From NCBI GenBank assembly GCA_964421565.1, contig CAYQXJ010000001.1:310001-374000 (forward strand): a stretch of DNA of 64,000 nt. Reading direction: 5' to 3'. This document shows positions 1 through 12,007 of the stretch, one piece after another. The stretch is from CAYQXJ01 sp964421565 (GTDB lineage Bacteria; Planctomycetota; Brocadiia; SM23-32). The position numbers were made by a program, and so were the translations under genes. Under the pieces are notes generated by a model. That model searched no databases. It was not told the origin of the DNA and worked only from the letters and a program-made list of their open reading frames with translations. How positions within the stretch are numbered: the first letter of the stretch is position 1; each line of letters opens with the position of its first letter.

Positions 1-112
1 GCGTGGTCGAGTCCTTGCCGACCGACCACAGGGCGGCGATGTCGCCGAACTGGTTGTATGACTCGCGGATGATGTAGATGCTCTTGTTTTCGAGTTCGCT
101 CAGGTGGTCCAT
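1..112 (-). CDS. cysD: Sulfate adenylyltransferase subunit 2, N-terminal fragment
   Basis: Only the first 37 codons lie in the window; the gene runs off the left edge. The product is the small subunit of ATP sulfurylase, which with the GTPase subunit CysN makes adenosine 5'-phosphosulfate from sulfate and ATP in the cytoplasm. The visible part carries the family opening, MDHLSELENKSIYIIRE, and continues into the start of the PP-loop ATP-pyrophosphatase site at WSVGKDST (about residues 29-36). The start is the ATG at 112, with a purine-rich GAGAG just before it. A promoter lies about 80 bp upstream. Full-length CysD is about 300 residues, so the partner genes should be outside the window to the left. 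Confidence 0.88.
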   Translation of the reverse strand, partial: MDHLSELENKSIYIIRESYNQFGDIAALWSVGKDSTT

Positions 113-190
113 GTCTCTCACCGTGTGGTCAAGTGCGCGAGTACGCAGACCGCTCGCGTAGGGCCGGCCGGTATGGCCACAGCCGATAAC

Positions 191-220
191 ATCATACGGG
201 CCACAACGGGTGCGGTGCAA
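191..220 (-). promoter_or_regulatory. Predicted sigma70-type promoter for cysD
   Basis: On the minus strand TTGCAC (220-215), an 18-bp spacer and TATGAT (196-191). It leaves a leader of roughly 75 nt before the cysD start at 112. No riboswitch-like fold was recognised in the leader. Confidence 0.5.
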
Positions 221-267
221 CTGGGCGATGCGACCGGCCGTGTGCTGAGCTGAACCGCCGATGCTGC

Positions 268-3549
<3,282 letters not shown>

Positions 3550-3587
3550 GAAACGTGGGAGTGAAATCCGGACAGCCGACTACGTCC

Positions 3588-3615
3588 ATTCTACCCGGAA
3601 AGGGGCGACTCATAA
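3588..3615 (-). promoter_or_regulatory. Possible promoter for mfd
   Basis: On the minus strand TTATGA (3615-3610), a 16-bp spacer and TAGAAT (3593-3588), ending about 38 nt before the mfd start. The -35 box is weak, so mfd could also be read through from dacB. Confidence 0.35.
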
Positions 3616-3633
3616 ACCGCTGTACGCCCGTGC

Positions 3634-5085
3634 TCAGCGGGCGTGGTCGACGATCGCGCGGCAGATGGGGTCTACCGTCTGGCGCATCGAGTAGGTGCCG
3701 GGCGGGTTGACGGAGTCGTTGACCAGGATGCAGAAGGCCACTTCGAGCCCTGAGCGCGTCGTGGCGTAGCCGCTCAGGGCGCCCACGCCGCTGAGGTAGC
3801 CCGTCTTGCCCCGCACATTGCCGGCATAGGGGGCGTCGGTCAGGCGGTTGCTCAGGGTGCCGTTCTCCCCGGCGACGGCGAGCAGGGCCTCGTAGATGCG
3901 TGCGTAGCGGCTCCGTCTCATGTGCAGCAGCAGCGAGGCGACCAGCGCCGGAGTCAGCTCGTTGCTACGCGAGAGGCCGCTGCCGTCTGCGAGGCGGAAC
4001 TCACGGTCCGCAAAACCCATCTGTCGCAGCATGGTTGCCGCGCGCGCTGTGCCTGCCTCCCACGAGCCCCGGCCCGCCGCCTCGGCGCCGATCGTCTTGA
4101 TGACCTGCTCGGCGTAGTGATTGTGACTGCGCTGCAGCATCTGGCGCAGAACCGGCAGCAGGGGGGTGCGGCGGACGGCGAGCGGCGTGGCGTTGCGCGA
4201 CGTGCCGAAGTCCGCGGTGCCGATCGCGCGCGCCACACCCCGGACCGTTATGCCTTCCTCCTGCAGGGCCTGCATGAACGCAGCGGCGGCGTAGAGCGTC
4301 GGCTCCGGGACGGTCACCTCGTGCGAGTATCCGTCGGAGTCAGCCGCGACGTAGCCGCCGACGGTTATCGTCGCCGACTCCGGCGCACGAGCGAACCAGA
4401 TGCTGTGCCGCTTCGACGAGGTGGCGCAACGGATGTTGAGGCCGACCGGTGCAGAGGATGGGCTCAGGCTGACACGGGCCTGCGAGCCAGGGCTGCCACC
4501 GGGCCGCACGGTGACCATCACGCAGTTGTCGCTAATGGACAGGGCGCCCGTTGTGGTGTAGTACCACTTCCAAGCCTGCTGCGGGTCCCAGTCGGGATGG
4601 TACCACTGCCGGTCTAAGAAGCGGTCATCACCGACCACGTCGCCGGCAATGCGGCGGATGCCGCGTTCGCGTAACGCTCGCGCCCACTGGCGAAAGATCG
4701 CCATGGCGTCCTGCTCGTCGTGGCGTCCCCCCAGGGTGGAGTCACCGCCTCCGCGCAGTATCAGGTCGCCGCGCAGCGTGCCGGCTTCCACGCGGCCAGA
4801 GCTGAGCAGAACGGTGCGGAACTCATAGTCGGCGCCGAGTTCCTCAAGCGCAGCCGCCGCAGTGATCAGCTTCTGGTTGCTCGCACAGGTCATGCGCTCG
4901 GTGGAGTTGCGGCGGTAGATGACGCGCCCTGTGCTGAGCGCGACCACGTGCACGCCGACGCGCGCCTGCCGGCGGGCGCCGGTCAGCACGCCTTCGATTG
5001 CGCTGTCGAGTTGGTCCGCCTGTGCAAGGGGGCAGCAGGCCAGCAGCAGCAAGGCGGCCAGAGCAGTGGTGTAATGTACTCTCAT
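3634..5085 (-). CDS. dacB: D-alanyl-D-alanine carboxypeptidase/endopeptidase (peptidase S13, PBP4 type)
   Basis: A periplasmic penicillin-binding protein that trims or cleaves peptidoglycan cross-links. The ATG at 5085 was chosen because it begins a clear signal peptide (MRVHYTTALAALLLLACC, cut near AQA-DQ); an in-frame start at 5181 would put 32 arginine-rich residues in front of it. The three active-site motifs are present: S69-x-x-K72 in ASNQKL, the S-x-N box in GLSRSN, and KTG in VRGKTGYLSGV. The DGSGLSR context is typical of the S13 family. At 483 residues it is of normal size. It is divergent from rnr. Confidence 0.93.
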   Translation of the reverse strand: MRVHYTTALAALLLLACCPLAQADQLDSAIEGVLTGARRQARVGVHVVALSTGRVIYRRNSTERMTCASNQKLITAAAALEELGADYEFRTVLLSSGRVEAGTLRGDLILRGGGDSTLGGRHDEQDAMAIFRQWARALRERGIRRIAGDVVGDDRFLDRQWYHPDWDPQQAWKWYYTTTGALSISDNCVMVTVRPGGSPGSQARVSLSPSSAPVGLNIRCATSSKRHSIWFARAPESATITVGGYVAADSDGYSHEVTVPEPTLYAAAAFMQALQEEGITVRGVARAIGTADFGTSRNATPLAVRRTPLLPVLRQMLQRSHNHYAEQVIKTIGAEAAGRGSWEAGTARAATMLRQMGFADREFRLADGSGLSRSNELTPALVASLLLHMRRSRYARIYEALLAVAGENGTLSNRLTDAPYAGNVRGKTGYLSGVGALSGYATTRSGLEVAFCILVNDSVNPPGTYSMRQTVDPICRAIVDHAR

Positions 5086-5121
5086 GGTCACACACGTGTC
5101 AGGGCTGGGGCGCTCTGCACG

Positions 5122-5151
5122 ATTCTGGGCGAAACGACCTGCGCGCCGCAA
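5122..5151 (-). promoter_or_regulatory. Possible promoter for dacB
   Basis: On the minus strand TTGCGG (5151-5146), an 18-bp spacer and CAGAAT (5127-5122), ending about 37 nt before the dacB start. The match is moderate. Confidence 0.33.
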
Positions 5152-5167
5152 GCGCCTGCCTTCACGC

Positions 5168-5197
5168 TTGGGGCAGGGCAAGGCGGTCGGTTACAAT
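5168..5197 (+). promoter_or_regulatory. Predicted promoter for rnr
   Basis: TTGGGG (5168-5173), an 18-bp spacer and TACAAT (5192-5197) in the divergent dacB/rnr region. The leader to the rnr start at 5276 would be about 70 nt. Confidence 0.5.
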
Positions 5198-5275
5198 AGC
5201 ACGCGTTCAGGGCCGCCGCGTGGGGCGCTGACGCGGGCGGAGCCGCAATCACTATGGCCTCGTGGAGGGCATGCC

Positions 5276-7429
5276 ATGATCGACGAAGAACGCGCGCTGA
5301 AACATATCCGTTCGAGCGGTTACCGACCTTCCACGACGCGTGAGCTGGCGCAGAAGCTCTCCGTCTCCGAGGGCGAGATCGAAGAACTGGCGGGCTTGCT
5401 GCAGGACATGCAGCAGCGGGGCCAGATCGTGCGCATCAAGAAGCGATGGGTTGAGCCGCGCAGCAGCGGGCTGGCCGTCGGCCGCATGCAGTGCAACTCC
5501 CGGGGCTTCGCCTTTCTGCTGCCCGCCGACGAGCGCGAAGAGGAGGACGTTTACATCGCCGAGGAGGACATGGGCGATGCGATGCACGACGACCTGGTGG
5601 TTGTGGAGAAGCACAGCAAACGCACTCGCGGTCGCCGGGGGCGCAAGCTCGGCCCGGCCGGCCGCGTCATCAAGGTGCTCGAACACCGGAACCGCGAGCT
5701 GATCGGCAACTTCAGCCCGGGCAAGAAGTTCGGGCGCGTAGTGCCGGACAATCCGCGCCTGTTCCGGGACGTCTACGTGGCGCGGGAGGACTGGAAGGGC
5801 GCCCGAGAGGGGGACCAGGTGCTCGTGGAGATCAACGAATGGCCGACGCTGCGGCGTAACCCCGAGGGCGTCATACGCGACGTGCTCGGCAGAGTGGGGG
5901 ACCCGGGGGTCGACGTTCAGTCGGTCATCTTGGAGTTCAACCTGCCGCGCGAGTTCCCTCAGAAGGTTCTGGACGCCGCCGGGGGCATCACGGGCGAGGT
6001 GCCCCGCGCAGAACTCCAGCGCCGTCGCGACCTGCGTGAGCACGCGACGGTCACCATCGACCCCGAGGACGCAAAGGACTTCGACGACGCACTGAGTCTC
6101 TACCGCGATCCGGCCACCGGCCGGCGCGTAGTGCTCGTGCACATTGCCGACCTCTCCTACCACGTCGAGCCGGAAAGCGTTCTGGACATGGAGGCCCGCG
6201 CGCGGGGAACCAGCGTCTACCTGGCGAACGATGTCGTGCCGATGCTTCCCCACGAGTTCAGCCGTGACATCCTGAGCGTCGTCGAGGGCGAAGATCGGGT
6301 GGCGAAGACAGCGATCATCGAGTTCAACGACGATGCCTCGGTGCACGATTACTCCATCTGCCACAGCGTGATCCATGTCGACAGGCGCATGAGTTACACC
6401 GAGGTGCAGAAACTGCTGGACGCAGCGGACCAGGAGGGGTTTGGCGCGGGCATAGCCGTGGAAACCGTGCCCCCGCCGGTGCTCGACCTGGTGATCGGAC
6501 TCGACTCGCTGGCCGCACAGCTCAAACGCCGGCGGCGCGAGGTGGGCTCAATAGACCTGGACGTGCCGGACTATCACGTGGACATCGACCAGCACGGGCA
6601 CGTGGTGGCCGTCTCCCAGATTGTGCGCGACCGCTCGCACACTCTGGTGGAGGAGTTCATGCTTGCGGCCAACCGTGCCGTGGCCGACTTCCTCTGCCGC
6701 CGCAGTCTGCCGGGCCTCTTCCGCATCCATGAGGAGCCGCTGGAGGAGGACCTGGAGGAGTTCGCCGGCTTCATCCAGGCGGTACTCGGGCGGCAGGTCG
6801 ACGCCCGCGACCGCAAGCAGCTTCAGGCCCTGCTGGAGGATGTGGCCGGCACGAACCTCTCCGACGCGATCAACATGCAACTGCTGCGGGCGATGCAGCG
6901 GGCGCAATACAGCACGGGCGTCAGCCCCCACTTCGCGCTCCACTTTGACCGCTACTGCCACTTCACCAGCCCCGTGCGCCGTTACCCCGACCTGGTGGTG
7001 CATCAGATACTCGACCAGTTCCTGCTGGCGGGGGCCGAGCCGGGCCGGCTGCGCGGCGCCTGGAAGAGGAAGCTGCCCGGCATCGCCAGCCACTGCAACG
7101 AGATGCAGCAGCGGGCAGACGAGGCGGAGCGCGAGATCGTGAAGATCAAGCTGCTGCGCTTCCTAGAGGCCCACAGGGATGAGGTGTTCGAGGGCGTGGT
7201 GACCGGCGTGGCCGAATACGGCGTGTTCGTGCGGCTCGAGCACTACTCGGTGGAGGGTCTGGTGAAGGTCCAGAACATTCGCGACGACTTCTACCGCTAT
7301 GACGAGAAGCGCCACGCCCTGGTTGGCACGCGCACCGATCGCACATTCCGCCTGGGCGATCCCATCCGGGTCACGATTGAGGATATCAACATGGGCCAGC
7401 GGCAACTGGACCTGCTGCTACATGGCTGA
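5276..7429 (+). CDS. rnr: Ribonuclease R, 3'-5' exoribonuclease (RNB family)
   Basis: A processive hydrolytic 3'-5' exoribonuclease that degrades structured RNA. Domains in order are an N-terminal winged helix (about 1-65), cold-shock-like OB folds with a CNSRGFAFLLP segment, the RNB catalytic domain with the metal-binding motif IDPEDAKDFDDAL, and a C-terminal S1 domain (EGVVTGVAEYGVFVRLE). The start at 5276 is fixed by GGAGGG at 5264-5269, six nt upstream. The reading frame is open further upstream, to 5084, but that extension is arginine-rich and covers the promoter. The protein has 717 residues, normal for the family. Confidence 0.96.
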   Translation: MIDEERALKHIRSSGYRPSTTRELAQKLSVSEGEIEELAGLLQDMQQRGQIVRIKKRWVEPRSSGLAVGRMQCNSRGFAFLLPADEREEEDVYIAEEDMGDAMHDDLVVVEKHSKRTRGRRGRKLGPAGRVIKVLEHRNRELIGNFSPGKKFGRVVPDNPRLFRDVYVAREDWKGAREGDQVLVEINEWPTLRRNPEGVIRDVLGRVGDPGVDVQSVILEFNLPREFPQKVLDAAGGITGEVPRAELQRRRDLREHATVTIDPEDAKDFDDALSLYRDPATGRRVVLVHIADLSYHVEPESVLDMEARARGTSVYLANDVVPMLPHEFSRDILSVVEGEDRVAKTAIIEFNDDASVHDYSICHSVIHVDRRMSYTEVQKLLDAADQEGFGAGIAVETVPPPVLDLVIGLDSLAAQLKRRRREVGSIDLDVPDYHVDIDQHGHVVAVSQIVRDRSHTLVEEFMLAANRAVADFLCRRSLPGLFRIHEEPLEEDLEEFAGFIQAVLGRQVDARDRKQLQALLEDVAGTNLSDAINMQLLRAMQRAQYSTGVSPHFALHFDRYCHFTSPVRRYPDLVVHQILDQFLLAGAEPGRLRGAWKRKLPGIASHCNEMQQRADEAEREIVKIKLLRFLEAHRDEVFEGVVTGVAEYGVFVRLEHYSVEGLVKVQNIRDDFYRYDEKRHALVGTRTDRTFRLGDPIRVTIEDINMGQRQLDLLLHG

Positions 7430-7449
7430 CGCATCGTCCGTGCCGCTGG

Positions 7450-8814
7450 TCATTGGCGGATGCCGTTTTCCTTGATCACCTGCGATAGGTAGCGAGCAGA
7501 AGCCTTCGGCGTGCGTTCGCCCGTGTTGAAGTCGACGTGGTGGATGCCGAAGTCCACGCCGTAGCCGTATCCCCACTCAAAGTTGTCCATGAGGGTCCAG
7601 GCGAAGTAGCCGCGCAGATCGACGCCCTGCTGGATGGCCTCGTGGCAGGCCCGCAGGTAGGTGCGGTAGTGCTCCACGCGCCGTTCGTCGTTCACGGCCT
7701 CCTGCCGGGTCTTCTCAATCAGGGGATAGCCGTTCTCGGTCACGTAGATCGGCACGCCCGGGTAGGTCGTGTGCAGCCACAGCAGCAGCTTCTTCATGCC
7801 CCAGGGCGCGAAAGCCCAGCCGACGACGGATTTCTCGGCGCCGATGTCGGCGCTTTCTTTGAAGTAGCGCTGCTCGATGTAAGGGCTGTCCCTCTGCTCG
7901 GGCTCCCATACGTGGTGTGTATGGTAGTGGTTGAGGCCGAGGAAATCCGCCGAGCCCTTGAGCAAGGCGGCCTCTTCGTCGGTGAACTCCGGCAGCCTGT
8001 CGCCGAGTATCTCACGCATGCTCGGCGGATACTCGCCGTAGACGGTCGGGTGGCCGAACCAACCGAAGTTGAACTGCAGACAGCGTTGCGCTGCTTGCTG
8101 ATCGGCGTCGCAGTCCGTGCGCGGCTCCGCCCAGTGCACGGAGACCGCCATGCCGATCTCGCCGTCACCGTCGCTGAAGTCACGGCGGTACAGATCCGCG
8201 GTGCGGCCGTGGGCCTGCAGCAGATGATGGCCGACAACCCAGGGCTCGGTGTTGCCGTGAGCGACGCGCCCCGGCGCGTGCACGCCCCAGCGGTATCCGC
8301 ACATGGAGTGCGCCTCCGGCTCGTTGATCGTGATCCACTTGTTTACGCGGTCGCCGTATCGCTCGAAGCAGACGCGTGCATAGTCGGCGAACCATTGGGG
8401 CGAGTCCGGATGGAGCCACCCGCCGTGGGCCATCTCGAGCGCGAGAGGCATCTCCCAGTGGTAGAGGGTGGCATAGGGCTGGATACCGTTCTCCAGCAGC
8501 AGGTCGATCAGGCGGTCGTAGAAGGCCACGCCCGCCTCGTTCACCTGGCCGGTGCCGGTGGGCAGGATGCGCGGCCAGCAGATGGAGAAGCGATAAGCCT
8601 GCAGGCCCATCTTTGCCATCAGGGCGACGTCCTGCTCGACGTGGTGATAGTGATCGCAGGCGACCTGACCGGTCGAGCCGTCGCGGATTTTGCCAGGTAT
8701 CAGGCAGTAGGCGTCCCAGATGTGAGGGCCCTTGCCGTCCTCATCCCAGGCTCCTTCGACCTGGTAGGAGGAGGTGGCCGAGCCCCAGACGAAACCGTCG
8801 GGGAATCGCAGCAT
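7450..8814 (-). CDS. Family 1 glycoside hydrolase, beta-glucosidase type
   Basis: A retaining beta-glycosidase of 454 residues that hydrolyses terminal beta-linked sugars. The N-terminal FVWGSATSSYQVEG matches the GH1 signature. The acid/base Glu165 is in TINEPEAHS and the nucleophile Glu360 in YVTENGYP. The C-terminal aglycone-site segment YFAWTLMDNFEWGYGYG is intact. No signal peptide is seen, so it should act in the cytoplasm on imported oligosaccharides. It lies 92 bp downstream of the flavoprotein gene on the same strand and may be cotranscribed with it. Exact substrate cannot be read from sequence. Confidence 0.95.
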   Translation of the reverse strand: MLRFPDGFVWGSATSSYQVEGAWDEDGKGPHIWDAYCLIPGKIRDGSTGQVACDHYHHVEQDVALMAKMGLQAYRFSICWPRILPTGTGQVNEAGVAFYDRLIDLLLENGIQPYATLYHWEMPLALEMAHGGWLHPDSPQWFADYARVCFERYGDRVNKWITINEPEAHSMCGYRWGVHAPGRVAHGNTEPWVVGHHLLQAHGRTADLYRRDFSDGDGEIGMAVSVHWAEPRTDCDADQQAAQRCLQFNFGWFGHPTVYGEYPPSMREILGDRLPEFTDEEAALLKGSADFLGLNHYHTHHVWEPEQRDSPYIEQRYFKESADIGAEKSVVGWAFAPWGMKKLLLWLHTTYPGVPIYVTENGYPLIEKTRQEAVNDERRVEHYRTYLRACHEAIQQGVDLRGYFAWTLMDNFEWGYGYGVDFGIHHVDFNTGERTPKASARYLSQVIKENGIRQ

Positions 8815-8906
8815 GCGCGTGCTCCGTATCTCAGTATCCCGTCGTATGGCGCCGGACGAGCTCAGAGCATGTATGCCCTTCAGATGTGCGGGCGGCGTCT
8901 TTCACG

Positions 8907-10247
8907 TCATTCGGCCCAGGGGCGGATATCATCTTCGCTGAGGATGGCGCCACGGTCGCGGAGCACAGACTGCAACTGTTCAACATCCACGGCGCGGGGC
9001 GAGACGCTGTCTTGCAGGCTGAGCGCCGCGGCGACGCCGGCCGCCTCGCCGGTGCCGATACACTGCACCATTACGCGCGTGGAGCCGAGGGCCGTGTGCG
9101 TGACGCTGATGCAGCGGCCGGCGGCGAGCAGGTTCTCAACCCCCTGGGGCACCAGGCAGCGGTAGGGGATGTGGTACTTGAAGCCCTTCGGCGGACGCCA
9201 CGTCTCCTCGTCCATCCCCGGCCCATCGATGTGGTGCACGTCGATGAAGAACGAGCCATAGCAGATGTTGTCCTCGAACTGCCGTTGTTGCTTCAGGTCG
9301 TCCTCCGTGAGCACGTATTCGCCCATCAGGCGGCGGGACTCACGGATGCCGACCGTGTCTGCCGTCCAGACCATGCGGCAGTTCTCCATGCCGGGCACGT
9401 ACTTGCGGTAGACGTCGATGCAGTGCCACGCCTGTCGGCGGGCTTCGATGGTGGCTCTGGTCAGGTCTTCGGCGCTGGTGGAGTCTATGTCGATGACGTG
9501 GGTGAAGTTGCAGTTCACCCAGTCGGGGCGGCTCGGCGTGTGCCACCAGCCCATGATCTGGGACTGGAAGGGTTCCATGTCGCCGTTGCGCTGAGCTTCC
9601 TCCCAGAGATCCTGCCACTGGTAGTCGGGCCGAGCCTCGCATACGCGCTCCCAGTCCACGTGTTCGACGGTGAACATGAGGGTAACGGGTTGGCACTTTC
9701 CGTCAGAGGCGCGCCCCTTCTGGAACGGCGCTCCGGCCCGCGCCCCAACGTCGCCATCGCCGGTGCAGTCGATGACGCGCTCGGCGCGGTACGCCCTCCG
9801 TCCGCCCTTGTTCTGCACAATCACGCCCCGCACTGCCACGTCATCAACGACGGGTTCTGCGAACTGTGTGTAGTAGAGCAGCTCGACGCCGGCTTCCTGC
9901 ACCATGCGCTCCAGCACGAGCTTCAGGCCTTCGACCTGGAACCAGATGCCGTGGGCGGTGCGGTGGCCGTAGCCCTGCGCCACGACGCGGCCGGCCAGCT
10001 CGTCCGCCACGCCGCCGACTACCTGCCGACCGGTGCCGCTCTCCTGAAAGGTGGAGATATGCCCGTGCCCGCCCGCCCCGGCAACGCCGCCGAGGCAGCC
10101 GAATTGCTCGATGAGGAGGACTGTGCAGTCGCTGCGTGCCGCCGCGAGGGCGGCGCCTATGCCGGCCGGTCCGCCGCCCACTACGATGACATCATATTCG
10201 CCCAGGACAGGCACTTCGCGGGCCGGTTCGATGATGGGTTCAGACAT
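8907..10247 (-). CDS. FAD-dependent oxidoreductase (PF12831-like)
   Basis: A 446-residue flavoprotein with an N-terminal FAD-binding Rossmann motif (VIVVGGGPAGIGAALAAARS, from about residue 20) and the downstream VIDCTGDGDVGARAG segment typical of the FAD-dependent oxidoreductases encoded beside sugar-catabolism genes in planctomycetes and related phyla. The C-terminal LAAGRCISVTHTALGSTRVM closes the FAD domain. No signal peptide. The substrate is unknown; the adjacent GH1 gene suggests carbohydrate catabolism, but that is inference. A TTGACA promoter precedes it. Confidence 0.85.
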   Translation of the reverse strand: MSEPIIEPAREVPVLGEYDVIVVGGGPAGIGAALAAARSDCTVLLIEQFGCLGGVAGAGGHGHISTFQESGTGRQVVGGVADELAGRVVAQGYGHRTAHGIWFQVEGLKLVLERMVQEAGVELLYYTQFAEPVVDDVAVRGVIVQNKGGRRAYRAERVIDCTGDGDVGARAGAPFQKGRASDGKCQPVTLMFTVEHVDWERVCEARPDYQWQDLWEEAQRNGDMEPFQSQIMGWWHTPSRPDWVNCNFTHVIDIDSTSAEDLTRATIEARRQAWHCIDVYRKYVPGMENCRMVWTADTVGIRESRRLMGEYVLTEDDLKQQRQFEDNICYGSFFIDVHHIDGPGMDEETWRPPKGFKYHIPYRCLVPQGVENLLAAGRCISVTHTALGSTRVMVQCIGTGEAAGVAAALSLQDSVSPRAVDVEQLQSVLRDRGAILSEDDIRPWAE

Positions 10248-10283
10248 GGCATCTCCTGTGTGAAGGTGTTTCGGACGGCGTGC

Positions 10284-10311
10284 ATACTACCGCCGTCCCG
10301 AGGAGTGTCAA
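10284..10311 (-). promoter_or_regulatory. Predicted promoter for the flavoprotein gene
   Basis: On the minus strand a perfect TTGACA (10311-10306), a 16-bp spacer and TAGTAT (10289-10284), 37 nt before the ATG at 10247. Confidence 0.6.
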
Positions 10312-10360
10312 CCCGGCAGCCGCGCGGAGGCGACTTGCCGGTAAACGGTACACAAATAGC

Positions 10361-10406
10361 GAGTCCGACCGGGCGGATGTTGTCACTCACCGGCCCGATC
10401 GGACTC
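10361..10406 (-). terminator. Hairpin, probable terminator of the secreted-paralogue genes
   Basis: A large inverted repeat with an 8-bp perfect outer stem (GAGTCCGA/TCGGACTC) extended by CGGGC/GCCCG. It sits 25 nt past the stop of the minus-strand gene at 10431. On that strand the hairpin is followed by CTATTTGTG, only a weak T-rich tail. It separates the paralogue pair from the next promoter. Confidence 0.55.
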
Positions 10407-10430
10407 TGACCGACTTGCGCGCCGGGCGGC

Positions 10431-10991
10431 CTAAATGAACTGGTCGATTTCGACGCCCTTGCCCTTCGCCTTCTGCATCACTGTCAGTTCGGTGGGCTCG
10501 CCGTCCAACGTGGCGCTGACGATGAACTTGAGCTTCACGATGAACTTGCCCTTCTTGCCCGGCTTCAACTTGAGCAGCACCTTGTGCTTAAGCACCCCGA
10601 CGGAGACGTCGCTGACGGTGTCGAAGTAGTCGGTCAGAACGTCCTCCATATCGAGCCGAATTCCTTCCTCCAGCTCGCAGGGGCCGAAGACGATCTCGAC
10701 CCGGCCCTTGTTGTCGGCCTCGTAGTTGAAAACCAGTTCCTCGTCCTCGAAGGGATACCGTACCTTGAGCTCGTCGGCTCCGATGCCCTGGGAAGCGTTG
10801 GGGCCGATGTGGATGATCACCCACGTCTGCTCCTTCTCCTTTGTCACGCCCTTGATCTTCTCTTTCTCCTTCAACTGCATGACCCAGGAAGTTCCGGAGA
10901 CGTCGATATCTTTGGCGGCCATGGCGGGTTCCGCCAGGACCGATATGAGAACGGCGAGAATGCAGAAGACCACTACACTTACCCGACGCAT
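10431..10991 (-). CDS. Small secreted protein of unknown function, paralogue 1
   Basis: I do not recognise a family. The 186-residue product starts with a signal peptide (MRRVSVVVFCILAVLISVLA, cut near AMA-AK). The mature protein begins with IDVSGTSWVMQLKEKEKIKG and looks mostly beta with acidic and lysine-rich stretches (LKLKPGKKGKF, KGKGVEIDQ). The ATG at 10991 is chosen because AAGGAG lies 7 nt upstream and the signal peptide begins there. It is about half identical to the next upstream gene, clearly a tandem duplication. A periplasmic or surface role is likely. Confidence 0.75.
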   Translation of the reverse strand: MRRVSVVVFCILAVLISVLAEPAMAAKDIDVSGTSWVMQLKEKEKIKGVTKEKEQTWVIIHIGPNASQGIGADELKVRYPFEDEELVFNYEADNKGRVEIVFGPCELEEGIRLDMEDVLTDYFDTVSDVSVGVLKHKVLLKLKPGKKGKFIVKLKFIVSATLDGEPTELTVMQKAKGKGVEIDQFI

Positions 10992-11109
10992 AAGACCACT
11001 CCTTGAAACAGTGAAAGTTAACCTGTAAAAACCTGCCTGCTGATGCCCGCCATTGGTCCTTCGTGCACACCGCTGGGCGGAGCTGCATAGCTGACAGCGG
11101 AGCCGGCCG

Positions 11110-11658
11110 CTACAGCAGCGGCACACCCTTGCCCTTTATGGACTGCACGACCTTAAGTTCCATGGGCTGCCCGTCGAGCGTTGCGCTGACGATGAACTTC
11201 AAGACCCAGACCAGCTTGGCCTTCTTGCCGGGCTTGGCCTTCACCATCTGCTTCTGCTTGACGATCTGCACCGACACGTCCTCGACGGTGGTGAAGTTGT
11301 CCTCGAGCACCTCCTCAATGTCGGCCTCGATCATGGCCTCCAGCTCGCCCGGGGCGAACACCATCTCCACGCGCCCCTTATCGTCGATCACGCAGTCGAA
11401 GACCATCTCGCCCTCACCGGGGATCTCCACTTTGACCTGGTCCGCGCTGATGCCTTTGCCGGCATTGGGACCGATGTGCAGCAGCGCGACGCCCATCTCC
11501 TTCTCACCGCCCAGCCCCTGGATTCTCTCCTTTTCTTTCAACTGCAGGTACCAGGAAGTGCCCGAGACATCGACGACCTTGGCGGCCATCACAGGCTCCG
11601 CCACGACGGCCAGCAGAACAGCCAGACTGCACATGACGATTACGGCTGCGCCTCGCAT
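11110..11658 (-). CDS. Small secreted protein of unknown function, paralogue 2
   Basis: A 182-residue sister of the gene just downstream, with the same layout: signal peptide (MRGAAVIVMCSLAVLLAVVA, cut near VMA-AK), then VDVSGTSWYLQLKEKERIQG, a LHIGPNAGKGISADQVKV segment, DDKGRVEMVFAPGELE, and KFIVSATLDGQPMELKVVQ at the end. A GGGGGAG Shine-Dalgarno precedes the ATG. The 118-bp gap to the second copy has no obvious terminator, so the pair may form one transcript. Conserved blocks at both ends and in the middle show selection on the protein. No function is assigned. Confidence 0.75.
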   Translation of the reverse strand: MRGAAVIVMCSLAVLLAVVAEPVMAAKVVDVSGTSWYLQLKEKERIQGLGGEKEMGVALLHIGPNAGKGISADQVKVEIPGEGEMVFDCVIDDKGRVEMVFAPGELEAMIEADIEEVLEDNFTTVEDVSVQIVKQKQMVKAKPGKKAKLVWVLKFIVSATLDGQPMELKVVQSIKGKGVPLL

Positions 11659-12007
11659 GGCATCACTCCCCCTCTGTGGGATACTGGCGCCGGCGTTCGG
11701 CGGCCCCGACGGCCAGCCGGTGCTGGCGGCCCATTATTTTCGGCACAGGGCGACAGCTTAACATGCCAACCTTGTATGAGCGCATAATGTGACGCTGGCA
11801 CGGGCGGCATTAGCCCACAGGCCGGCCTGGGGGCGCTGCCAGATCCATCGCGGTCCGCCTTCTACCCGGCGCGGGCGCACTTGTCAAATGCCTTGTTGGC
11901 AGGGGGGCATTTCCCGGCGCCGGGCCCCACGTCTGCATGCCAAAACACGGCACCGCGACGGCCCACCCGCGCAAAGTGCACGCGTGACAGGCCGAAGCCC
12001 TGTCTGC
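11659..12007. other. Intergenic region of 349 bp
   Basis: No gene was seen. It holds a probable minus-strand promoter near 11733-11761 and a 12-bp palindrome CAGGCCGGCCTG near 11819. The stretch beyond 11770 has no recognisable feature before the end of the topoisomerase gene. Confidence 0.6.
11733..11761 (-). promoter_or_regulatory. Possible promoter for the secreted paralogue pair
   Basis: On the minus strand TTAAGC (11761-11756), a 17-bp spacer and AATAAT (11738-11733), about 75 nt before the ATG at 11658. The match to consensus is partial. Confidence 0.35.

Noticed and set aside
7430..7449. Possible terminator between rnr and the GH1 gene
   Set aside because: The gap is only 20 bp and the weak inverted repeat there has no T-tract, so I did not list it.
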